Assembly (NCBI GenBank): GCA_023299945.1
Contig: JALZVZ010000270.1
Coordinates: 1-10,264, forward strand
DNA: 10,264 nt
Direction of reading: 5' to 3'
From: Altererythrobacter sp.
GTDB taxonomy: Bacteria; Pseudomonadota; Alphaproteobacteria; Sphingomonadales; Sphingomonadaceae
Shown here: in pieces, positions 1-7,004 of the stretch
Numbering within the stretch: the first letter of the stretch is position 1
How the letters are laid out: the number at the start of each line of letters is the position of its first letter
Translations under genes and position numbers: made by a program
The notes under the pieces: model-generated
The model's input: the letters and a program-made list of their open reading frames with translations, nothing else
Told to the model about the DNA's origin: nothing
The model's database searches: none

Positions 1-234
1 ATGCCCATGAGCGCCGATGAAATCACCCAGGCCATCACCACAGGCCTGCCCGGAGCAAATGTTGAGCTGACCGATTTGGCGGGCGACAATGACCATTGGG
101 CCGCCGTCGTCACCGCTCCGCAATTTGCGGACAAGAACCGCGTGCAGCAGCACAAGCTAGTCTATGAAGCCTTAGGCGGTAAGATGGGTGGCGTGCTGCA
201 TGCCTTGCAACTGACCACCCAAGCTCCCACCTAA
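1..234 (+). CDS. bolA: BolA family transcriptional regulator / Fe-S partner protein
   Basis: Small cytosolic protein of 77 residues, the usual length for the short BolA/IbaG class. The C-terminal half carries the family signature: a QHKLVYEALG helix at about residues 49-58, followed by a G-K-M-GG turn and the conserved HAL (about 67-69) near the end. BolA proteins of this class bind monothiol glutaredoxins and share a bridging [2Fe-2S] cluster in iron-sulfur handling and iron sensing; some also bind DNA. The neighbour 38 nt downstream is exactly such a glutaredoxin, which supports the call strongly and suggests co-transcription. The window opens at the first ATG, so no ribosome-binding site can be seen. 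A second ATG at position 7 is an equally possible start, and an upstream extension cannot be excluded. Confidence 0.93.
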   Translation: MPMSADEITQAITTGLPGANVELTDLAGDNDHWAAVVTAPQFADKNRVQQHKLVYEALGGKMGGVLHALQLTTQAPT

Positions 235-272
235 CAATCAACACAACACCATTTAGCCAAGGCGCATAATCC

Positions 273-617
273 ATGTCTGAAACAGAAGCTGAAACCAAAA
301 CCCGTATCGCTGGCGTCGTTGGCGAAAACGATGTCGTTCTATTTATGAAGGGCACGCCGCTGTTCCCGCAATGCGGATTTTCCAGCAAGGCTGTGGCGAT
401 CCTGGATCATTGCGGCGTCGCTTATGAAAGCGTGGATGTTTTGCAAGACATGGAAGTGCGCCAAGGCATCAAGGCCTATTCCGAATGGCCCACCATCCCT
501 CAGCTTTACGTGAAGGGTGAATTCCTTGGCGGCAGCGACATAATGATGGAAATGTTTGAAGCGGGCGAATTGCAAGAAACGCTCGACAAGCAAGGTGTTG
601 CCAAAGCGGAGGGGTAA
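273..617 (+). CDS. grxD: Monothiol glutaredoxin, Grx4/GrxD family (CGFS type)
   Basis: Protein of 114 residues, typical for single-domain Grx4. The active-site motif CGFS lies at residues 34-37 after a KGTP loop (K26-P29). Further on are the cis-proline glutathione-binding motif TIPQ and the FLGGSD motif. Together these are diagnostic of the class II monothiol glutaredoxins that hold a glutathione-ligated [2Fe-2S] cluster and deliver or sense it with BolA. It acts in the cytosol. Its position directly after the BolA-family gene is a widely conserved arrangement, and the two are probably one transcription unit ending at the terminator at 711-744. The start at 273 is preceded by AAGG at about 259-262. 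Upkeep of Fe-S clusters may indirectly serve enzymes such as the IorA subunit encoded downstream, but that is inference. Confidence 0.96.
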   Translation: MSETEAETKTRIAGVVGENDVVLFMKGTPLFPQCGFSSKAVAILDHCGVAYESVDVLQDMEVRQGIKAYSEWPTIPQLYVKGEFLGGSDIMMEMFEAGELQETLDKQGVAKAEG

Positions 618-647
618 TCCCCCTTGGTGTAAGCTTCCGGCCTAACC

Positions 648-682
648 GGCCGATGGGCAAGCGCCCTTGCGGACCTTCGGCC
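648..682 (+). other. REP-like imperfect stem-loop in the grxD 3' region
   Basis: A nested inverted repeat. The outer arms are GGCCGA (648-653) and TCGGCC (677-682). The inner arms are GCAAG (657-661) and CTTGC (666-670) around a CGCC loop, with GG/CC pairs between them and a GGA bulge. It sits in the untranslated stretch between the glutaredoxin stop and the terminator hairpin, so it would lie in the 3' end of the bolA-grxD transcript. It may stabilise the mRNA or be one copy of a dispersed palindromic repeat. Only one copy is visible in this window. Confidence 0.45.
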
Positions 683-710
683 CGAAACCACCAAAATCAA
701 TCACACACAA

Positions 711-744
711 AAAAGCCGCTCCGTAAGACTACGGAGCGGCTTTT
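711..744 (+). terminator. Intrinsic terminator, probably bidirectional
   Basis: A perfect 11-bp GC-rich stem, GCCGCTCCGTA (715-725) against TACGGAGCGGC (730-740), closes a four-base AGAC loop. It is flanked by AAAA on the left and TTTT on the right, so the stem can extend to 15 bp. T-rich sequence continues to about 749. This is a textbook rho-independent terminator for the bolA-grxD unit. The A-tract on the other side would let it work in the opposite direction as well, but no minus-strand gene ends here. Confidence 0.92.
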
Positions 745-973
745 CTTTTAGGGGAGGTCTGGGTTAGGAGACTAAGCCGCCCGACCTTCTTTTAGAAGAC
801 TTGTATAGGGTACTCATTACATAGCATGGGCCGTGCCAGAAATGCCAAACCGCGCATTTCCGGGCCACACGGTGGTTAATGAAACCGTTAACCAAAGCAG
901 GCATGTTAAATTTCCCGACACGCTACCCAATCTATCACTTGGCAATTCCCCGCCCAGCCTGCATCATTTGTGC

Positions 974-1756
974 ATGACTGACGCCTCCCCGAAAAAACCA
1001 GAAGCAATTCCCGCCGCCACTGTCGTGATTTTTCGTGACAATAAAGCAGGCGATGCCCCTGAAATCCTCATGCAGGTCCGTTCCAAAACCATGAAGTTTG
1101 CAGGCGGTATGGCAGTCTTTCCCGGCGGGCGCGTGGATGATGCCGATTTTGCGCTCGCTGAAACACAAGACTTTGGAATGCCTGTCGATGAGGCGGCGCA
1201 CCAAATCGCTGCCGTTCGCGAGACTTTGGAGGAAACCGGCCTCGCCATCGGCCTGTCTGGCGCAATGACAGCCGCCCGCGCCAAAGCGGCCTGCACGCGC
1301 CTGCATGAGGTGAAAGCGCTGGCTCCTATATTGGAGGAGTTTGATTGGTCGCTCGACCTTACGCAATTCACACCGTTTGCGCGGTGGAACCCCCAAAATG
1401 AGAACATTTCCCGCGTCTACGACACGCGCTTCTACCTTGCTAATGTGGGCACGGGCGATGTTGAAATTGAAGCGGATAATTCAGAGACGACCCGATTGTT
1501 TTGGGTCACAGCCCAAGGCGCGCTGGATATGGCGGAGACGGGCGAAATTAAACTGATCTTCCCCACTCGCCGCAATCTGGAACGCCTCGCCCTGTTCGCC
1601 AATTTTGGCGAGGCCAAGGCGCAAGCCGTGGCCATTCCGGTCAAGACGATTATCCCGCAAATTGACGACCGCAACGATAAGCCCATGCTGACCATTATGG
1701 AGGATGCGGGCTATCCGATTACCTCAGAATTGCTGGAGACTGTAAAGCGGGGGTGA
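974..1756 (+). CDS. NUDIX hydrolase, NUDT19-like architecture
   Basis: Predicted protein of 260 residues. The N-terminal part has the beta-strand pattern AATVVIFR (14-21). It is followed by FPGG (49-52) and, after an insertion of about 30 residues, the Nudix helix RETLEETG (82-89), whose glutamates bind the metal. The long spacer between the GG and the RExxEE helix, compared with the five residues plus glutamate of the classical box, is typical of the NUDT19/CoA-diphosphatase-like branch; the true substrate is not visible. The enzyme would hydrolyse a nucleoside diphosphate linked to another group in the cytosol. The reading frame is open upstream to a GTG at 833, but that extension is low-complexity and not Nudix-like, so I prefer the ATG at 974 despite a weak ribosome-binding site. 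The gene follows the terminator at 711-744 and is therefore probably transcribed separately. Confidence 0.88.
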   Translation: MTDASPKKPEAIPAATVVIFRDNKAGDAPEILMQVRSKTMKFAGGMAVFPGGRVDDADFALAETQDFGMPVDEAAHQIAAVRETLEETGLAIGLSGAMTAARAKAACTRLHEVKALAPILEEFDWSLDLTQFTPFARWNPQNENISRVYDTRFYLANVGTGDVEIEADNSETTRLFWVTAQGALDMAETGEIKLIFPTRRNLERLALFANFGEAKAQAVAIPVKTIIPQIDDRNDKPMLTIMEDAGYPITSELLETVKRG

Positions 1757-1905
1757 GCGCGAGTTCTTTCGAGAAACTGGTCAGTGAAGATATTCGTAGA
1801 CTGCGAATTGATGAACAAGAGATCTCGTTTAAAAACAATAAACGCATCGAAATTGGCAAGGCGCCCAAGATCCAAATACGGCTAACGGTTCCCACAAAGC
1901 TTTGA
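1753..1905 (+). CDS. Possible small protein of 50 residues, GTG start overlapping the NUDIX stop
   Basis: A GTG at 1753 overlaps the NUDIX stop in a GTGA arrangement and opens 50 codons ending with TGA at 1903-1905. The product begins VSASSFEKLVSEDIRRLRID and continues rich in K, E, R and I (for example KNNKRIEIGK). That is a plausible soluble protein composition rather than the Ser/Pro/Arg-rich pattern of a random frame. The stop-start overlap fits translational coupling to the NUDIX gene. Base composition is more A-rich than its neighbours. I do not recognise a family. It could instead be the surviving N-terminus of a decayed gene, since the following 680 bases carry no clear CDS, or a chance frame. 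Confidence 0.35.
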   Translation: MSASSFEKLVSEDIRRLRIDEQEISFKNNKRIEIGKAPKIQIRLTVPTKL

Positions 1906-2146
1906 GAGCAATGGCTGGGTGACGAACCAATTTGTATCTCCAAATCTTCGTGGGAGATCATTACAAGATGGTCGCTCAAATCACTGGGGAAATTTTCGCT
2001 ATGGGGCGGAAGGCAGGCATTTTCCTACATCGCGCAAAGCCGATAAGGATGCCCCAGGCACGCCACATGGCGCGCTTTCCGCTCTTTCAAATCGTCAGCA
2101 CCGCACCAGCATCCCACATGCACCAAACTCGTCATTCGGGCACACA

Positions 2147-2270
2147 AAGGTGACAAACAGCCTGCGCGCCCCTGTGTCCATCACCCATGCAAATAACCCA
2201 TCAAGCCATTCAATAAAAATAGGAAATGAACGGGCAAGCAAAAGTGACGGGGTGTAACCTTTGTCACCTT
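2147..2270. repeat. Widely spaced perfect 11-bp inverted repeat
   Basis: AAGGTGACAAA at 2147-2157 is the exact reverse complement of TTTGTCACCTT at 2260-2270, with 102 bases between. Each arm contains one copy of the heptamer AAGGTGA. The right arm also ends a short GTGAC (2244-2248) / GTCAC (2263-2267) dyad. It may be a pair of looping regulator sites, or a chance pair; nothing else in the sequence decides this. Confidence 0.3.
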
Positions 2271-2476
2271 AGGGCGGCCAAAGCCAGTCATGGCATAGCC
2301 CGAAGAAGCGCAGGTGTGATCTCGATGAACTCAAGATTGGGAATATTGTCAGCTGCCTTTGCGCAGACATTGAAAACGCACTCATTCAAAAATCTGCGTG
2401 GCCGCTTACAATGTCGCCCGATTGTGTTGCCCGTGACAGAAACGAGGGCGGAAAGCACACTCAACGTCATAGGGCT

Positions 2477-2506
2477 TTACCTTAGGATCAAATGCTCAGA
2501 AGGTAA
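2477..2506. promoter_or_regulatory. Candidate operator, TTACCTT-N16-AAGGTAA
   Basis: Perfect 7-bp inverted arms at 2477-2483 and 2500-2506 are separated by 16 bases, with a few further matching positions inside the spacer. It ends 82 bases before the proposed MFS start, where a regulator of that gene would be expected to bind. The arm sequence AAGGTAA differs at one base from the AAGGTGA of the repeat at 2147-2270, which suggests that one protein reads both. No regulator gene is present in the window and no convincing -35/-10 pair could be placed, so the function is inferred only from symmetry and position. Confidence 0.35.
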
Positions 2507-2588
2507 TGCCAACAAAATGACGTAATCTGGTGCCGGAGCTAAGAACCACTTGGCCTGGCATTGGACAAAAGGCTGCTGGGAGAAATTG

Positions 2589-4109
2589 ATGGCCGAAGCA
2601 ACGATGGATGCACCAACAAACGCTGTTCCTGCATCCGAAGGATTCGGGACGCCCGGCTATCGCGCCTACGTCCTTAGCGCGCTGCTCGTCGTCTATATTT
2701 TCAATTTCATTGACCGCACGATCATCAATATTCTGACCGAGCCGATCAAGCTCACTTTTGGCCTGGAAGATTGGCAAATGGGCTTGCTCGGCGGGCCTGC
2801 CTTTGCCGTACTTTACACCTTTATTGGCATTCCAATTGCACGCGGAGCGGAGCGGTATAACCGTGTGATGATCATTACCGCTGCCGTCGCGGTTTGGAGC
2901 GTGTTCACCGCGCTTTGCGGTTTTGCCATGTCATTCATGATGCTGTTCTTGTTCCGGATTGGCGTCAGTATTGGTGAGGCCGGTTGCACGCCGCCTGCCC
3001 AATCTCTGATTGCGGATTATTTCAAGCCATCGCGCCGAGCAACTGCGGTCTCGGTCTATGCTTTGGGCGTGCCGCTGGGCGGGATGTTGGCATCGGTATT
3101 CGGCGGCCAGCTTGCCGGTTTGGACGGCGCGCAATATGGCGCGATTGTAAATTCGATCGGCATCGCCTCTCTGTTTGGCGATCTGGACTGGAGCCAAGTG
3201 GAAGGCTGGCGTGTCGCCTTTGTTGTGTGCGGAGTGCCGGGCCTGCTGCTGTCACTGATCGTATGGCGCACCGTTAAAGAGCCGCCGCGTGGTTATACCG
3301 ATCCTGCTTCGCTCCAGGGCCTTGAGAAAGCAAGCTTCAAAGAGGCGCTGGCTGTATTGGCCAAGAAGCCAGCCTATCGCCACATTGTGATCGGTGCGAC
3401 GCTCGCCTCTTTCGTCGGTTATGGGGTGGGCCAGTTCACTACCTCATTCCTGCTGCGAACACATGGTCTCACGATCCAAGAAGCGTCTTTGCTCTATGGG
3501 GTTGTATTGGGCTTGATGGCTGCGATTGGCGTGTTCAGTTCCGGCTGGCTTGCCGATAAAGTGTCGCAGAAGCATCCCAATGCGCTTTCATGGCTGCCTG
3601 CGATTGGGATGGCCGCATCCGTGCCGCTCTACGCATTTGGCTTTTTGATGCCAAATCTGTGGTTGGCGGTTCCGGCGTTGATGGTCGCTGCGATGGTGCA
3701 TTATTTCTATCTCGGGCCGATGTATGCCGTCTCCGGCGGGGTGGTCGACAGCAGGATGCGCGCAACATCGGTTGCGATCACTTTGTTTGTGGTAAACTTG
3801 CTCGGATACGGCCTTGGCCCGCCGGTAATTGGAGTGCTCTCGACCGTATTGAAGACGATGTTCCTTGATGGGCAAGCACTCGGGTTAACGCTGGAGGCGT
3901 GTAAGCCGCTCCTTTCGCTTGGTGCTGAGGCGAAGTTGGCGCTTGGCGGGTCGCAACTGGAGTCGATGGAAGCGTGCTCCAGCGCTGAGGCGCGCGGTTT
4001 GCAATGGTCCATCGTTATCTTTAGCTGCCTTTATGGTTGGGCAGCGCTGCATTACCTGCTTGCAGGCCGCACATTACAGCAAGACATGGTTGCCAATTCT
4101 GCATCGTGA
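2589..4109 (+). CDS. MFS transporter, spinster-like family
   Basis: Integral inner-membrane carrier of 506 residues with about twelve hydrophobic helices. The first helix ends in FNFIDRTIIN, the NxxDR-type signature of spinster-like MFS proteins. The loop between helices 2 and 3 has RGAERYNRV in place of the general GxxaDRxGRR motif. Helices 4-5 carry FRIGVSIGEAGCTPPAQS, again typical of this branch. Two longer soluble loops are seen before helix 6 and before the last helix. Members often lie beside catabolic genes for aromatic or steroid compounds in sphingomonads, so the likely role is moving the substrate or product of the molybdenum hydroxylase encoded next; that is inference from position. 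I chose ATG 2589 because GGGAG at 2578-2582 lies six bases upstream. A TTG at 2550 would add 13 residues without a comparable site. Confidence 0.92.
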   Translation: MAEATMDAPTNAVPASEGFGTPGYRAYVLSALLVVYIFNFIDRTIINILTEPIKLTFGLEDWQMGLLGGPAFAVLYTFIGIPIARGAERYNRVMIITAAVAVWSVFTALCGFAMSFMMLFLFRIGVSIGEAGCTPPAQSLIADYFKPSRRATAVSVYALGVPLGGMLASVFGGQLAGLDGAQYGAIVNSIGIASLFGDLDWSQVEGWRVAFVVCGVPGLLLSLIVWRTVKEPPRGYTDPASLQGLEKASFKEALAVLAKKPAYRHIVIGATLASFVGYGVGQFTTSFLLRTHGLTIQEASLLYGVVLGLMAAIGVFSSGWLADKVSQKHPNALSWLPAIGMAASVPLYAFGFLMPNLWLAVPALMVAAMVHYFYLGPMYAVSGGVVDSRMRATSVAITLFVVNLLGYGLGPPVIGVLSTVLKTMFLDGQALGLTLEACKPLLSLGAEAKLALGGSQLESMEACSSAEARGLQWSIVIFSCLYGWAALHYLLAGRTLQQDMVANSAS

Positions 4110-4147
4110 GAGATCACTTGTGGGGCGGTAGAACAAAGACTGGTTTT

Positions 4148-4180
4148 GGCAGCTGAGCCTATTTAACGGGTTCAGCCGCC
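4148..4180 (+). promoter_or_regulatory. Imperfect hairpin between the MFS gene and iorA
   Basis: The arms are GGCAGCTGAGCC (4148-4159) and GGTTCAGCCGCC (4169-4180). They pair over 12 positions with one A-C mismatch and one G-U pair around a nine-base loop. No T-run follows, so it is not a classic terminator. It lies 32 bases before the iorA start. It could weaken read-through from the MFS gene, protect the 5' end of a processed ior transcript, or be a regulator-binding dyad. The sequence alone does not choose among these. Confidence 0.4.
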
Positions 4181-4212
4181 AGCACCGGCGAGATAATTAA
4201 GGATTTCGAGAA

Positions 4213-4725
4213 ATGGTCAACATCAGCGTAAATGGTAAGCTGCAAGAGATTGACGGTGATCCAGCAATGCCAATCCTTTGGGTGGTCCGCGAAAAACTGG
4301 CGATGACGGGCACTAAATTTGGTTGCGGCATCGCCCAATGCGGAGCTTGCACCGTCCACCTCGATGGCAAGCCAATCCGTAGTTGCTCCACGCCTATTTC
4401 TGCCGCAGATGGCAAAGAAATTACCACAATCGAAGGGCTCGCCGCTGAGGATGGCACGCTGAGCAATGTCCAGCAGGCATGGATCAGCGAGCAAGTGCCG
4501 CAATGCGGATATTGCCAGTCGGGTCAGATTATGTCGGCGACTGCTTTGTTGCGCGAAACACCGCGACCAACCGACGAACAAATCAACGCTTACATGAAAG
4601 GCAATGTCTGCCGCTGCGGCATGTATGGCCGCATCCGCAAGGCAATCAAAGTGGCTGCTGGGATCGAGCCTGCAACAGGTCAGGCTTCGGCTGGGGAGGC
4701 TTCGGCTGGGGAGACTGGGACATGA
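4213..4725 (+). CDS. iorA: (2Fe-2S)-binding small subunit of molybdenum hydroxylase, IorA-like
   Basis: Electron-transfer subunit of 170 residues. The N-terminal plant-ferredoxin-like cluster is ligated by C38, C43, C46 and C58, in the pattern CGIAQCGAC followed by SC. The C-terminal helical cluster is ligated by C98, C101, C133 and C135, in QCGYCQSGQ and [11 protein letters not shown]. This is the two-cluster small subunit of the xanthine dehydrogenase family, closest in style to isoquinoline 1-oxidoreductase alpha. The family core ends near residue 152; the last 18 residues are an Ala/Ser/Gly/Glu tail that includes a duplicated ASAGE. There is no signal peptide, so export would have to be together with the Tat-tagged IorB. 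AAGGA at 4199-4203 lies nine bases before the ATG. The stop overlaps the iorB start as ATGA, so the two are translationally coupled. The true substrate is unknown. Confidence 0.94.
   Translation: MVNISVNGKLQEIDGDPAMPILWVVREKLAMTGTKFGCGIAQCGACTVHLDGKPIRSCSTPISAADGKEITTIEGLAAEDGTLSNVQQAWISEQVPQCGYCQSGQIMSATALLRETPRPTDEQINAYMKGNVCRCGMYGRIRKAIKVAAGIEPATGQASAGEASAGETGT
4683..4712 (+). repeat. Perfect 15-bp tandem duplication at the iorA 3' end
   Basis: The 15-base unit GGCTTCGGCTGGGGA occurs at 4683-4697 and again without change at 4698-4712. In the iorA frame it adds a second copy of the five-residue unit ASAGE to the C-terminal tail and keeps the frame. The GGGGAG at 4708-4713, formed at the end of the second copy, lies eight bases before the iorB ATG and is its best ribosome-binding site. 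The duplication therefore affects both the IorA tail and the spacing of iorB translation signals. Confidence 0.9.
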
Positions 4726-6986
4726 GCGAGGGTGCAGACACCAAGCCGCAGCGCAGCAAATCTGCCAAATGGACGCGGCGCGGGTTTATCGGTGCAGGCG
4801 CGCTTGCAGGCGGCGCATTGATCGTGGGTGTCGCTGTGCGCAGCGGCAATCCGGTGGGCAAGCTTAAGGCAATCGTTGCTGGCGGCGACGGCGAGGCTTT
4901 GGTCAATAGCTGGGTGAAAATCGGCGCTGACAATTTAATCACCGCGATCGTTCCGCATTGCGAGATGGGCCAAGGCGCCAACTCTACAATCGCACAAATG
5001 CTTGCCGATGAGATGGATGTAAACTGGGACAATGTCCGCGTGATGGATGCGCCAGCAGATGGCAATTACGTCTCGCAGCATGCCGCGCGGCTGTTCGTTG
5101 GGCCCGGCACTTTGCCCGACAAGCCCAATGCGGTCAGCTTTATGGAGCCCACCTATGACGGCTTGTTTACGCAAGTCGCCAAGCTAGCCGGCGCCTATAT
5201 TACAGGCGGAAGTTCGTCTGTGCGATCAACCGGACAAAACGGAATGCGGATCGCCGGCGCTGCGGCGCGCGAAATGCTGGTCGCTGCGGCGGCGGAAGAA
5301 TGGGGCGTACCTGCTGCTGAAATCACGACACAAAATGCAATGCTGAGCCATGCGGGAACCGGTAAATCCGAACCGTATTCAGCCATGGCCGCAGCTGCAG
5401 CGACGCAGGAACTTCCTCGCGCGCCCAAGATTAAAGACGTTAGCGAATTTAAGCTGATGGGCACTGCTGCACCGCGCAAAGACATTCCGCTCAAGGTGGA
5501 TGGCACCGCAATGTTCGGGATCGATGGCGGACCAGAAGGCAATGATTTGCGCTATGCCGCCATCAAGGCATGTCCCGTGGTCGGATCGCAGGTTGCATCC
5601 ATTGACCCCAGCACAGCAAAGACAATGGGCGGCGTTTTGCAAATCCTCAACATGGGTGACTTTGTGGCGGTTGTGGCCGATTCCTATTGGCAGGCGCAGC
5701 AAGCGCTTGGCACTATCGAGACCACATACACTGAGACGCAGATTGACGACCTCGACAGCGCGCAAATGTTCGCCAATTTCTCATCTGCGCTGGATGAAGC
5801 GGGCGACACAGGCGGCAACAGCAAGGCCGAATATGGCGATGCGACTGGCACATTTGCCGATGCAGCCACCAAATTGGAGGCAGAATACCAAGTGCCCTAC
5901 TTGGCCCATATGACGATGGAACCAATGAATTGCACCGCATGGGTGCGCGATGGGAAATGCGATATTTGGACCGGCACACAGGTGCCGCTCATGTCGCGCG
6001 ACGGCGCTGCAGAAGGCGCTGGTATCGATGCCGATGATGTCACGATGCACAGCGTATTTTTGGGCGGGGGCTTTGGACGGCGCCTAACCCCAGAATATAC
6101 CAATCAAGCCGCGCGCCTTGCCAAGGCAACCGGATATCCGATCAAGATGATCTGGTCGCGCGAGGAAGACACCGCGCAAGGCTTTTACCGCCCCGCCGAT
6201 ATCAGCCGGTTCACAGGCGGTCTCGATGCAAATGGCAAAGTCATCAGCTGGAATAATGTGCATTGCACAGAAGATGAGCCGCCAGAGGCGCCGCTGATTG
6301 AGTTCTACGATATCGCCAATGTCTCCGTCCGCAATGCCGAGGTCGAGCAACCGCTGCGGCTGGGCGCATGGCGATCTGTTGCACACAGCCAGCACGGTTT
6401 CTTCGTTGAGAGCTTTATCGACGAGTTGGCGCATAAAGCAGGCAAGGATCCGTTTGAGTTTCGCCGCTCATTATTGGCGAAATCTCCGCGCCATTTGAAG
6501 GTGCTGGAAGGGGCTGCAAAAATGGCGAATTGGGGCAGCGCGCTACCCGAAGGTCATGGCCGCGGCATAGCCATCGTTCGCTCGTTCAACTCTATCGTCG
6601 CAGAAGTCGCCGAGGTCGATATGACTGGCGACAAGCCGCGCGTCACAAAAGTGTTCTGCTGCGTCGATGCTGGCTTTGCAATGAACCCTGACGGGCTGAA
6701 GGCGCAGATGGAAAGCGGTATTATTTACGGCCTGACCGCTGCAATGTATGATGAAATCACGATCAAGAACGGCGCGGTTGAGCAGAGCAACTTCCACGAT
6801 TACAAAATGATGCGGATGGATGATGCGCCGCAGATTGCGGTCCAGATCATCAATGGTGCACCGAACAATTTGGGCGGCGCGGGTGAGCCCGGACTGCCGC
6901 CTGCGGCCCCTGCATTAGCCAATGCCATCTTCGCTGCGACGGGCCAGCGCATACGCAGCTTACCTATCGCCAAACACTTTTCCTGA
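4722..6986 (+). CDS. iorB: Molybdopterin-binding large subunit of molybdenum hydroxylase, IorB-like, Tat-exported
   Basis: Catalytic subunit of 754 residues from the xanthine dehydrogenase/aldehyde oxidase family, slightly shorter than typical IorB. A twin-arginine signal, TRRGFIGAG at 18-26 before a hydrophobic stretch to about 39, directs folded export to the periplasm. Cofactor-binding motifs follow in order: MGQG at 82-85, LGGGFGRR at 447-454, the [19 protein letters not shown] segment, and [10 protein letters not shown] near the C-terminus with the probable catalytic base E722. The cofactor should be molybdopterin cytosine dinucleotide, consistent with the mocA-like gene in the same operon. 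The enzyme would hydroxylate its substrate with water-derived oxygen and pass electrons through IorA. ATG 4722 is chosen because it gives the ATGA overlap with iorA and a good GGGGAG site. The open frame runs upstream to 4479, but that part is the out-of-frame shadow of iorA. Confidence 0.94.
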   Translation: MSEGADTKPQRSKSAKWTRRGFIGAGALAGGALIVGVAVRSGNPVGKLKAIVAGGDGEALVNSWVKIGADNLITAIVPHCEMGQGANSTIAQMLADEMDVNWDNVRVMDAPADGNYVSQHAARLFVGPGTLPDKPNAVSFMEPTYDGLFTQVAKLAGAYITGGSSSVRSTGQNGMRIAGAAAREMLVAAAAEEWGVPAAEITTQNAMLSHAGTGKSEPYSAMAAAAATQELPRAPKIKDVSEFKLMGTAAPRKDIPLKVDGTAMFGIDGGPEGNDLRYAAIKACPVVGSQVASIDPSTAKTMGGVLQILNMGDFVAVVADSYWQAQQALGTIETTYTETQIDDLDSAQMFANFSSALDEAGDTGGNSKAEYGDATGTFADAATKLEAEYQVPYLAHMTMEPMNCTAWVRDGKCDIWTGTQVPLMSRDGAAEGAGIDADDVTMHSVFLGGGFGRRLTPEYTNQAARLAKATGYPIKMIWSREEDTAQGFYRPADISRFTGGLDANGKVISWNNVHCTEDEPPEAPLIEFYDIANVSVRNAEVEQPLRLGAWRSVAHSQHGFFVESFIDELAHKAGKDPFEFRRSLLAKSPRHLKVLEGAAKMANWGSALPEGHGRGIAIVRSFNSIVAEVAEVDMTGDKPRVTKVFCCVDAGFAMNPDGLKAQMESGIIYGLTAAMYDEITIKNGAVEQSNFHDYKMMRMDDAPQIAVQIINGAPNNLGGAGEPGLPPAAPALANAIFAATGQRIRSLPIAKHFS

Positions 6987-7004
6987 GCTTAGGAAACCTC
7001 TTAT

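Larger units (their letters stand above)
1906..2588. other. Gene-poor interval before the MFS transporter
   Basis: About 680 bases in which I can support no protein gene. The open frames present (for instance plus strand 1919-2257 and 2226-2525, minus strand 2288-2470) are short, overlap one another and have unconvincing compositions; none shows a motif I recognise. Only the minus-strand frame 2288-2470 (60 codons) has a possible ribosome-binding site, AAGGT about 10 nt before its ATG, but its sequence matches nothing I know. The interval may hold gene remnants together with the regulatory region of the transporter. Its most structured content is the set of AAGGTRA heptamers listed separately. 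Confidence 0.5.

Noticed and set aside
833..973. N-terminal extension of the NUDIX protein from a GTG at 833
   Set aside because: The extra 47 residues are low in conserved features, overlap a TTAA dyad more fitting for an upstream region, and precede a standard-looking ATG at 974.
935..1407. Two minus-strand frames of about 150 codons opposite the NUDIX gene
   Set aside because: They are antisense shadows with Cys/His/Ser/Arg-rich random composition and no motif; the plus-strand frame carries a clear Nudix signature.
1719..1979. Minus-strand frame of 86 codons across the end of the NUDIX gene
   Set aside because: It covers the NUDIX 3' end in antisense and is serine/isoleucine-rich without a recognisable motif.
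2550..2588. TTG start for the MFS transporter at 2550
   Set aside because: No ribosome-binding site at a suitable distance, while ATG 2589 has GGGAG six bases upstream.
4160..4197. Sigma-70-like hexamers before iorA (TATTTA at 4160, GATAAT at 4192)
   Set aside because: Neither has a -35 hexamer at 16-18 bases, so no promoter is claimed.
4479..4721. Extended N-terminus of IorB reaching back to 4479
   Set aside because: This part is the out-of-frame reading of iorA; the ATG at 4722 gives the ATGA overlap, a good ribosome-binding site and a Tat signal at the correct distance.
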